Under the pieces are notes generated by a model, which was given only the letters and a program-made list of their open reading frames with translations, did no database searches and had not been told where the DNA came from. From Haliotis asinina (taxonomy: Eukaryota; Mollusca; Gastropoda; Lepetellida; Haliotidae), in the NCBI RefSeq assembly GCF_037392515.1, contig NC_090295.1:18120001-18184000 (forward strand): 64,000 bases of DNA, given 5' to 3'. The translations under genes were made by a program, and so were the position numbers. Shown one piece after another: positions 29,924 to 38,394 of the stretch (its first letter is position 1; the number at the start of each line of letters is the position of its first letter).

Positions 29924-32900
29924 ATGTCTACTGTAAGCGAGCTCAAGAGGGTCGCAAAACAGAGAGGTGTTATCGGGTATTCTAGAATGCGGAAGTCAGC
30001 ATTGTTGAGATTACTAGGTTTAGAAGCCCCTCCTACAGTAAAACAATTAAAAGCTCAAGCGAAACAGCTTGGGCACACGGGTTATTCAAACCTGGGGAGA
30101 GCCGGGTTAACCGCATTGTTATCACATGCCCCCGTAGCAAAACCTCCCACTGTAAAACAACTGAAAGCCGAGGCACACGATTTGGGTTTAGGCGGGTATT
30201 CCCGTATGAGAAAACCACAGCTTGTAGAATTATTACGGCAGAATAGAGCTATTGACCTACAGTTCGTGCGCACTGAGCGCGCTGTAGGTAACTATTTGAG
30301 AGGTTGGCGCATGCACGTTGATAGAAACATAGACATTACAGATATCAAGCCTCTGATATCTGATAAGGTCAACCAGGAACTAAATAACCTAGGAAGTATC
30401 AAGTTTCAGATCACAGTGAAAATGTCGCTCGATAAGCAGGTTGGGAGTACCACTGAGTATGTTCAGCCTTACTTCCGAGGTCAACAAGAGGTCGTCACAC
30501 ATGCAGAGACCATTGACGCATCAATCGATACAAGTTTTCAGCAGATACGAGAATACCTAGAACGCTACACACACTTGGGGTCCGGGTGGGCTGTAGATAA
30601 AATCGATAACGTCTATCTAGACATAGCTAAATACGTGCCGTTCAGAGGCGGGTCATACCTAGCCTTGCCTCCCTACTATAGGAACAAACATGCCATAGTA
30701 AACGTTAAGAATAGAGGAAACGATTGCCTGAGGTTAGCTATCAGGTCAGCCTTATTTCCAGCTGGCACTCATTCAGATAGGCTTTCTAGCTATCCCCAAG
30801 ACGATGGGCTTAATTGGGATGGTATAGATGAACCCACCCCCATATCCCAGATCACTAAAGTAGAAAAACAGAATAATCTGGCTATAAATGTCTTTGGGCA
30901 CGAAGGTAACACAACAATAGTACACAGGGTCAGCCCGGTGAAGGATCGCCAAGTTATCAATATATTCATGATCCAGCGAGGTGAAAAGTATCACTACACA
31001 TGGATAAAACACTTTAGCAAGCTGTTGTATGACCAATCAGCATACAAAGGAAAGACCCACTTCTGTGAACGATGTCTACATGGCTTCACCAGAGCTGATT
31101 TATTAGAATCCCACCGGGATGATTGTCAAGGTGTGGGGCAGACGGCCATACGAGTCGACATGCCTAAGGAAGGTGAAAATATCCTAAAATTCAGTAACCA
31201 CAAGAACCAAATGTCTGTACCTTATATTATATACGCCGACTTCGAAGCCTTAGTTGTGGGTGGGGATTCCCCCAGTGGGGGTAGCTTCACCCACAAGACA
31301 CAAGAGCATAAAGCCTGTTCGTTTGGATACATTGTCGTCCGTTGTGACGGGGAAACGAAAGCTCCGGTAGTGTATAGGGGCCCTGACGCGGCTGAAAGGT
31401 TTCTAACGTGTTTACAGGAGGAAGAAAAAATTATTAGGAATGCATTGTATAGAATCGCTCCCATGCGTATGACCCGAGCCGACAGGCTAGCTCACGCTAG
31501 TAGCACTAACTGTCACGTGTGCGACTCACCACTTAACGGTGATTCGGTGAGAGATCACTGCCACATAACTGGTAAGTATAGAGGCGCCGCTCACAACGCG
31601 TGCAACCTCAAGCTTAAAATCAACCCTAAGACAATAAACATCCCCGTTGTCTTTCACAACTTGAGAGGGTACGACTCACACTTGATCATGCAGGCCATCG
31701 CGAAAATCGATGGTAATATAACGTGTATCCCCAACAACATGGAGAGATACATCTCCTTCAGCTTAAACGGACTTAGGTTCATTGACTCGTTTCAGTTCCT
31801 CCTGTCGTCACTCGACAGTCTGGTCAAGGCCAACAATACCTTCCCTATCACCGATCGATACACAGACGCCGAGACTAGACCCCTGCTTATGAGGAAGGGT
31901 GTGTACCCCTATGAGTACATGGATAGTTGGGTCAAGTTCACCGAGACCAGACTACCCCCTATTGACTGCTTTTATAGCAAGCTGAATGAGGCGTCCGTCT
32001 CACGAGATGATTACTCGCACGCGACTAACGTATGGAATAAACTGGGTTGTAAGAACCTGGGTGATTATCACGACCTGTACTTGAGGACAGATGTACTGCT
32101 GTTAGCCGACGTGTTTGAAACGTTTAGGCGGACATGTTTCAAGCAGTATAAACTCGACCCCGCATGGTATTACACCAGCCCAGGTCTGTCGTGGGACGCC
32201 TTGCTTAAAAAGACCGGAGTTAATTTGGAATTGCTCACAGATTACGACATGCACCTATTCATTGAGAAAGGTTTGCGAGGTGGGATTTCCATGGCATCCA
32301 AACGATACGCGAAAGCAAATAATCAATACGTGAAAGGTTACGATCCTAACAAACCAACCAATCACATTCTCTACCTCGACGCAAACAACCTGTACGGCTG
32401 GGCCATGAGTCAGTATCTACCTACAGGGGGATTCGAATGGGTACCCCACGTTGATGTTATGGGGGTTGCACCAGATTCGAACAAAGGGTATATCCTCGAG
32501 GTTGACTTAGAGTATACCAAGGAATTATACACATCACACAACAGCTACCCCCTGGCCCCCGAACGTATGAGGGTTAACCCAGACTGGATGTCTGAGTACC
32601 AACATAACTTGTTAGGTGGGCGTGTTACAGACGTTGAAAAACTCGTTCCTAACTTAATGAATAAGACCAAGTACATCGTTCACTATCGCAACCTACAGCT
32701 GTACCTGTCGTTGGGTATGAGGCTGACCAAAATACATAGGGTGCTCATGTTCGACCAGAGCCCATGGATGGAGCCCTACATCAGAATGAACACAGACCTA
32801 CGAAAAAAAGCCACCAGTGATTTTGAGAAAAATCTCTACAAGCTCATGAACAACTCGGTGTTTGGTAAGACTATGGAGAACCTGAGGAAACGCGTGACCG

Positions 32901-33616
32901 TGAAGCTGGTTCGGTCGAGTGAGGAAGACAAGCTCAGGAGATTGATAGCCAGTCCGGCATTCAACCGTAGTAAGATATTCACAGACAACCTGGTTGCCCT
33001 ACACATGAAGAAAAGTCACATAAAATTCAACCGGCCTGTTTACGTGGGGATGAGCATCCTCGATTTATCCAAACACCTGATGTACGACTTTTACTACAAC
33101 GAGCTCAAGAAACAGTACGGCGATAAGTGTGAAGTGCTGTACACTGACACGGATTCCCTGCTGATGGAGATTCGAACCGAGGACGTGTACGAGGACATGA
33201 AAAAACACCTCGATTTATACGACACCAGCGACTACCCTAAGACCCATACCCTACACAGCACGGTAAATAAAAAGGTCCTAGGTAAGATGAAGGACGAGTG
33301 TGCTGGCACGCCCATAGCCGAGTACATAGGTTTGAGACCTAAGATGTACTCCATACTGAAAGCCGACAATAGTGAGATCCGGAAGGCTAAGGGGGTTAAG
33401 AAGTATGTGGTGAAACAACACATCAAACACGCCAGATTCAAGGAAGCCCTGTTCAAGACCCGTACCTTTAGACATAAAATGAACACACTTAGAAGTGATG
33501 GGCATAAGATATACGGACTGACTATAAACAAGACGTCCCTGTCGCCTATGGACACGAAACGTTGGATAGCTATTGATGGTATAAACACATACGCGTATGG
33601 ACATGAAAAAATTTGA
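29924..33616 (+). CDS. Polinton protein-primed DNA polymerase B
   Basis: 1230 residues. Residues 1-110 hold three SAP/Rho-N-like repeats (pattern TVKQLKAxAxxLGxxGYS, then MRKxxLxxLL). A C2H2-like finger CERCLHGFTRADLLESH is at about 379. The exonuclease domain follows with YADFEAL at about 437 and HNLRGYDSHL, interrupted by the zinc/HNH-like CHVCD...RDHCHITGKYRGAAHNAC at about 529-560. Polymerase motifs are LDANNLYGWAMSQY near 817 (motif A), YKLMNNSVFGKTMENLRKR (motif B), YTDTDS near 1072 (motif C) and KGVKKYVVK. Polinton polymerases of this family copy the linear element from a terminal protein primer. The integrase start overlaps its end by 20 bp. Confidence 0.95.
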   Translation: MSTVSELKRVAKQRGVIGYSRMRKSALLRLLGLEAPPTVKQLKAQAKQLGHTGYSNLGRAGLTALLSHAPVAKPPTVKQLKAEAHDLGLGGYSRMRKPQLVELLRQNRAIDLQFVRTERAVGNYLRGWRMHVDRNIDITDIKPLISDKVNQELNNLGSIKFQITVKMSLDKQVGSTTEYVQPYFRGQQEVVTHAETIDASIDTSFQQIREYLERYTHLGSGWAVDKIDNVYLDIAKYVPFRGGSYLALPPYYRNKHAIVNVKNRGNDCLRLAIRSALFPAGTHSDRLSSYPQDDGLNWDGIDEPTPISQITKVEKQNNLAINVFGHEGNTTIVHRVSPVKDRQVINIFMIQRGEKYHYTWIKHFSKLLYDQSAYKGKTHFCERCLHGFTRADLLESHRDDCQGVGQTAIRVDMPKEGENILKFSNHKNQMSVPYIIYADFEALVVGGDSPSGGSFTHKTQEHKACSFGYIVVRCDGETKAPVVYRGPDAAERFLTCLQEEEKIIRNALYRIAPMRMTRADRLAHASSTNCHVCDSPLNGDSVRDHCHITGKYRGAAHNACNLKLKINPKTINIPVVFHNLRGYDSHLIMQAIAKIDGNITCIPNNMERYISFSLNGLRFIDSFQFLLSSLDSLVKANNTFPITDRYTDAETRPLLMRKGVYPYEYMDSWVKFTETRLPPIDCFYSKLNEASVSRDDYSHATNVWNKLGCKNLGDYHDLYLRTDVLLLADVFETFRRTCFKQYKLDPAWYYTSPGLSWDALLKKTGVNLELLTDYDMHLFIEKGLRGGISMASKRYAKANNQYVKGYDPNKPTNHILYLDANNLYGWAMSQYLPTGGFEWVPHVDVMGVAPDSNKGYILEVDLEYTKELYTSHNSYPLAPERMRVNPDWMSEYQHNLLGGRVTDVEKLVPNLMNKTKYIVHYRNLQLYLSLGMRLTKIHRVLMFDQSPWMEPYIRMNTDLRKKATSDFEKNLYKLMNNSVFGKTMENLRKRVTVKLVRSSEEDKLRRLIASPAFNRSKIFTDNLVALHMKKSHIKFNRPVYVGMSILDLSKHLMYDFYYNELKKQYGDKCEVLYTDTDSLLMEIRTEDVYEDMKKHLDLYDTSDYPKTHTLHSTVNKKVLGKMKDECAGTPIAEYIGLRPKMYSILKADNSEIRKAKGVKKYVVKQHIKHARFKEALFKTRTFRHKMNTLRSDGHKIYGLTINKTSLSPMDTKRWIAIDGINTYAYGHEKI

Positions 33617-34565
33617 GGCTATTTACTACAGCCCGCGTGGGTACTGGAAAGGAGCTAACGCAGTAGATAAGCTAGCTAAACTAGCGCGAGTACCCCCGGA
33701 GGAAGCCAAAGCGTGGCTTGAAAAACAAGCCCTGTGGCAGATCTATTTGCCGGCACCACGCTATGTGCCTAGAAGGAGGTTCGGTATTAACATACCTAAT
33801 AGCGTTCACCAGGCAGACCTACTGTTCCTACCCCACGACAAGAGGTACAAGTATGCCTTAACCGTAGTGGACGTAGCCAGTCGTTACAAGGAAGCCGAAC
33901 CCTTGACCACGAAAGATTCGGCCCAGGTAGCCAGAGGATTTGAACGTATATACAAACGCAGCCCGCTGACGTGGCCAACAGAGCTGCAAGTTGACCCCGG
34001 ACGGGAGTTCATGGGTGCCGTGTCACAACTGCTAGCCAAACACGATACAAAGGTCAGGCGTGGCACGGCCGGAGCCCATCGCAGCCAAGCCATAGTTGAG
34101 AGATTTAATAGGACTTTGGCTGAGCGCTTGTTCGGCTATCAGTATGCTAGGGAGATGGCCACCCCTGGAAAACGATCGACTGAATGGGTCACGAGGTTAC
34201 CCAAGGTGGTGTCGGCAATCAACCATGAAGTCACCCGTCTCACCGGTAAGAAACCGGCAGACGCTATCAAACTAAAATCAATAGTTGCAGAGTCGGCCGC
34301 TCCATTGCGTGGGAAGGAGAAACAGATACCAGATAGGGCCCTAGTGAGGTATCTATACCAGCCGGGGGAACACGAGGGCGATAGCCGTAAGCGGGCCACC
34401 GATCCTATATGGTCAGTCAAAACTTACAACATAGATAAAGTGGATATGAAAGCCGACGAACCTAACTTGTACTACTTGAGGGATGGGCCGGGTAGGGGAT
34501 TTGTAAGAGAAGAATTATTGATCGTACCGTACGGCACAGTGTTACCTCCTACCAAGGCACAGTAA
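33597..34565 (+). CDS. Polinton retroviral-type integrase (RVE)
   Basis: 322 residues. Catalytic triad candidates are D74 (HQADLLF), D133 (QVDPGREF) and E168 (QAIVERFNRTL), in a standard RVE fold region. The N-terminus holds a helical unit and the C-terminus an SH3-like segment (DPIWSVKTYNIDKVDMKADE). It inserts the element into host DNA with a short target duplication. Its last 66 codons lie within the right terminal repeat, so any mutation there is copied or corrected together with the left terminus. Confidence 0.93.
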   Translation: MDMKKFEAIYYSPRGYWKGANAVDKLAKLARVPPEEAKAWLEKQALWQIYLPAPRYVPRRRFGINIPNSVHQADLLFLPHDKRYKYALTVVDVASRYKEAEPLTTKDSAQVARGFERIYKRSPLTWPTELQVDPGREFMGAVSQLLAKHDTKVRRGTAGAHRSQAIVERFNRTLAERLFGYQYAREMATPGKRSTEWVTRLPKVVSAINHEVTRLTGKKPADAIKLKSIVAESAAPLRGKEKQIPDRALVRYLYQPGEHEGDSRKRATDPIWSVKTYNIDKVDMKADEPNLYYLRDGPGRGFVREELLIVPYGTVLPPTKAQ

Positions 34566-34698
34566 TTACCGCCAACTTTTTTGTAGTAGGGGTAATAGTA
34601 GCAAGAGCTAATGACCCAACCAAAGCCTTATTTAGTAAATAAGGCTTTGTAGAGACATTTCTTGAAAGTGGTCCAGAACCCCTATTACCTATACTACT
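34365..34698 (-). repeat. Polinton terminal inverted repeat, right
   Basis: 334 bp, pairs with 19898-20231. It contains the integrase 3' end, the palindrome at 34622-34648 and the outer tip CCTATACTACT. Confidence 0.95.
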
Positions 34699-35360
34699 TA
34701 GATTACCTAAACAGTGTCATCGTATGTTTCTATCGTTAGACAATGTAGGTCGCACTTCATGGGCCGATAGAATAAAAAAAATATTATTTTCCAGTTTGGT
34801 TTTGGTTTTGCTTGGATACGCCTGGAGATTCATAGTCAAAAAGTCTTTATGAAATTATTTAAACAAAGATTATCTGACAGTTTATTAGCCATGACAATCT
34901 ACAAGATAACGGTAAGTGTATATTATAAATAGTTTGAATCACTGTTAACTGTAGAGAAATAGTTGTCATGTAGTAAGCTTCCTCAATATTTAAACATTAT
35001 AGTTGCTAGATTCAGGTGTTCAGTTTTAGACCATAAGTGGAAAGGGGCAGATGTTCCGATATCAACTATAGTGAAAATTGTAAATCCAACAGTATTTTTT
35101 TAATTGAAGATGTATGGCATGTAGTTCATGTTTGTGAAAAATACTCAAATATTAAGAATATATATACAACGAAATGCTTTAATAGCTTTCAAACAATTAG
35201 AAAAATTATATATATTCTAGAGAATGAAAATATGGCTATGGTAAAAATACATGTTTACACGTGTTTATATATCGAGTAAACAAACTGCAAACACTATAAA
35301 CTGCTCTGATGTACTACATATCATCCTGATTGTATTCTGGGCATGAGGCCTCTTACTGTA
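34699..35360 (+). mobile_element. Decayed LINE, right part
   Basis: Continuation of the LINE cut by the Polinton. Readable blocks are RLPKQCHRMFLSLDNVGRTS immediately after the target duplication, LARFRCSVLD, and the C-terminal zinc-like end IEDVWHVVHVCEKYSNIKNI, with several stops and frameshifts. The 3' end is near 35360. Confidence 0.75.
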
Positions 35361-35369
35361 AACATGTAA

Positions 35370-36540
35370 GTCTGTCTGTAATCTGCATTCTCAACTGCAG
35401 AAGAATATTTCCACCCAGAAAACGAGTTGCACACCGGTGCATCCCGCAAGCCATTTTGTTGATGACCGCTAAAATATTTCTTAGCAGAGATGTCATTGAT
35501 TTTTCCAAGACCGCTGTTTCTTAGAAACTTTATGTATCGAGTGGTTAAAACCTGTTGATAAGCTGCACACACACACGCACGCACGCACGCACACACGCAC
35601 ACACACACACGACTTACTGTATACAACACATGAAAGGAGTACATTATATTGGAATATTGGAATTGGTGTTACCTTTAAAACACATATTTGTAATCATATA
35701 AATATTTACATAATATACAGTCTCTCTCTCTCTCTCTCTCTCTCCCTATTCACCAATATAATTTGTTCAAGGCAAAATTCTTACATGTCAGCGAGATTTC
35801 TAAGAATCAACATAATTATTCGTATTTTACAGTAAAAGTTACCATTTATAACCATTCTCGACGGTGAATTGACATATTCAATAAAAGTATAACATGCGTA
35901 CCTTTATCTGCAACCTATAACTGCAGACAAATGTCCCCACCCAGGTCCGCCATTTTGTCGATCGCTCATAAACTATTAATAGGCACAAATGTCACGCATT
36001 TTCCAAGAACGTTGCTTCTAAGTAACTTTCTGTATCGAGTTGTTAACACCTGTTGTATCTGCAGTAGTTCCACACAAAAACATTGATTTACTGCTTATAG
36101 CACGTAAACGGAAAACAGCATACTGGAATGAGAGCGTTACCGTTTAAGGACATATATTATCAGATACATATTTTACATACATATGTATTCGACCAGAGAT
36201 TCAGGAAAAAAACAAACCCATTCTTTACGATACAATGGCATGTCGTTTTATGTCGACACAGTTTCATTTAAATACTTCCATCTTTCTAAATTGGGCATAG
36301 ATGCGATGGAACATACATGAACTGTTTAATGTTATACATTATTACTTGTTCACGGAAAATTCTGAGAAATGAGAAATGAATTATCATCTTTAATTACGGC
36401 ATAAAACACATACCTCAATCCACAATCCTATCTGCGGATAAATATTTCTACCCAGGAAGCAGTAGCACACAGGTGCACACCGCCATTTTGGCGATCACAA
36501 AATTATTTATAGGCACACATGTCATGGGTTTTCCAATTAT
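35370..36540. repeat. Three tandem copies of the 0.5-kb repeat
   Basis: The CATTTTGTCGAT-like landmark recurs at about 35452, 35949 and 36481 (spacing about 500 and 530 bp), each preceded by AATATTTCCACCCAG-like and followed by TTTTCCAAG-like phrases. The first copy carries a CA/CGCA run (35568-35612) and is followed by a TC run (35719-35744). A single related copy lies at 17055-17762. Confidence 0.8.
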
Positions 36541-36544
36541 ATTT

Positions 36545-36950
36545 AGCTGGCCCACGGATTCTGAGTAAACAGGTGCCCCTACAAATATACGTTTGCTTCA
36601 CGAGACGACGCTTATTCTTATTTGACTGGTTTGCAAACACATTTCACTTTTCTTTTCTACAGTTAGAAAGGGAAAGGGATGGGGGTGATCGTTGGGGTGG
36701 AATATCGTTTAACATTATCATTAAAAATCATTGGTTCAGTGTAAATGTTTTGCGATGAAATACCTGTCTCCTCAACCGAGCTTCATTCAAAGCCCACATT
36801 CTAGACAGTTTTAATCCTTCTGATTCCTTATAAGAAGATTCCGTCATTGTTGTCACGAGTAGTATCAATGCATTATTGTGCTTAGTTCCGACTTTCCCGT
36901 AAAACAAAACAGTGACAACATGACAAAATTGTTTTGATTTCACTTCTAAG
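36545..36950. other. Intergenic, nothing recognised
   Basis: Short frames only. Confidence 0.4.
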
Positions 36951-36954
36951 CTTA

Positions 36955-37247
36955 ACGCTGGTCACGCCGAAGACCCGGGTTCGATTCCCCTTATGGGTAC
37001 ATTGTGTGAAGCCCCTTTCAGCTACAGCCCGCGCGGATATTCCTTGTCAAAAGAGGCGACTAACGGGATCGGGTGATCAGGCTCGCTGACTTGGTTGACA
37101 CATGTCATCGGTTCCAAATTTCGAAGAGGATGCTCATGCTATCGATCACTGGATTGTCTGGTCCAGACTCGATTATTTACAGCCTGCCGCCATACAGCTT
37201 GAAAATTGCTGAGTGCGGCGTAAAACTAAACTCACTCACTCACTCAT
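36955..37247 (+). repeat. Chimera of tRNA-SINE head and family-B body
   Basis: It starts with the SINE B-box part (GAAGACCCGGGTTCGATTCC, then GGTACATTGTGTGAAGCCC) and switches at about 37040 to family-B sequence (GGCGACTAACGGGATCGGGT) through to the shared tail and CTCACTCACTCACTCA. This is a template-switch-like junction. Confidence 0.8.
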
Positions 37248-37249
37248 CG

Positions 37250-37815
37250 CCATTATTGATTGGTGATTACTGAATGAATAAACTTATTGATGATGAATCG
37301 ATGGATGAATGATGACGTGATGACGGATGGATGAATAAATGAATGATGCCAATTTGCAAGAATGGATATTTTGATAAGTAATGAGCATAGACACGGAGCC
37401 CATACGCTCAGTAACTTACATTGTATATCGAAACCTTAGCTTCGTCCTCAATATTTCATTGCCCCTTGATATTCTAATCACCAATACCCATATTAGTTAT
37501 GAAATCAAATCGATTTTCTACTGATTGACATTTCGACACATGCGTGTGAAGGATACAATACAGTACCAGAGAAGTGTTTGATTTCTCAGTAAATCAATGA
37601 AGCAGCGCGCTTTGTATTCGTACTTCCCATCTTCGATCTGTAGATCCTTCTTATCGAATGTGAATATTTTAAGTGGACAACCTGTTGCCGCCCGCCTGGA
37701 GCAGCAGTCACAAGCCGTGACTTGAGGCTCTGTATGGGGTGGAAACATGTCGGCCTGGAGAGCGTTGCTTGCCCACAGAAACATGGATGATGATAACTAT
37801 GATGTGCGCACACAC
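37250..37815. other. Intergenic, nothing recognised
   Basis: A GATGGATGAAT-rich patch near 37290-37350 is low complexity. Nothing else is seen. Confidence 0.4.
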
Positions 37816-37817
37816 AA

Positions 37818-37904
<87 letters not shown>

Positions 37905-37905
37905 A
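37818..37905. repeat. AAAT microsatellite, about 21 units
   Basis: An uninterrupted run of AAAT/ATAA units. It abuts the tail side of the next SINE, as expected if it grew at the insertion junction. Confidence 0.95.
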
Positions 37906-37907
37906 AA

Positions 37908-38026
37908 CAGTGAGTTTGGTTTTACGTCGCCTTGGCAACATTTAAACATTTTCACGGCGGAAACTTCGAACCCGGGTCTTCGTCGTGACGAGCGAACGCT
38001 TTAACCACAAGGCTACCCCACCGCCC
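37908..38026 (-). repeat. tRNA-derived SINE
   Basis: On the minus strand: GGGGCGGTGGGGTAGCCTTG, GTTAAAGCGTTCGCTCGTCA, GACCCGGGTTCGAAG. The body is diverged. Confidence 0.8.
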
Positions 38027-38134
38027 CAAAGTAAACAGAATCAGATGATATTGGGCCAAGAAGCTGTCGGGCAGTCATGCACCTTTTATTCCGGTGTTTC
38101 TATGGCCGTAACAACCACCTTCTTAATGTATAAC

Positions 38135-38266
38135 GGAGGCTGTAGCCTTCCGGTCCCACGTCGCCGAAGCCCGGGTTCGATTCCAATGCGAAGCCATTTT
38201 CTGGTATCCGCCGACGTGCTGGAATAGTGATAGACGCGTAACACTTCACTCACTCACTCACTCACT
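38135..38266 (+). repeat. tRNA-derived SINE, diverged
   Basis: B-box region CCCGGGTTCGATTCC, then GAAGCCATTTTCTGG and a CACTCACTCACTCACTC tail. It lies just upstream of the lipocalin gene. Confidence 0.75.
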
Positions 38267-38394
38267 CTGAAACACAAAATACATACTTAGGTATAAAGCA
38301 CACATCCGTAAAGACCCTCACATTATTTTACGTTCGTCGTTTATCATCACGAACGTGACGCCACCGAACCACCTAACCCCGGGACATCTGCAAA

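Larger units (their letters stand above)
19898..34698 (+). mobile_element. Polinton/Maverick element, 14.8 kb, nearly whole
   Basis: The element is bounded by 334-bp inverted repeats (19898-20231 and 34365-34698) that start AGTAGTATAGG and differ at about four positions. It is flanked by the direct repeat TAGAT (19893-19897 and 34699-34703); the family usually makes 6-bp duplications. Parts left to right: helical membrane protein, two fibre-like paralogues, a beta-rich protein, a conserved protein with a C-terminal membrane segment, a coiled-coil membrane protein, major capsid protein, packaging ATPase, small membrane proteins, a cysteine-rich protein, protein-primed DNA polymerase B, integrase. 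I do not recognise an adenain-type protease. It lies inside a decayed LINE. The near-identical ends indicate a young insertion. It looks nearly whole, with perhaps one or two breaks. Confidence 0.93.

Noticed and set aside
35321-35644. Cys/Val/Ala-rich minus frame
   Set aside because: Mostly the CA/CGCA microsatellite within the 0.5-kb repeat.
37708-37941. Ile/Tyr/Phe repeat protein on the minus strand
   Set aside because: Translation of the AAAT microsatellite.
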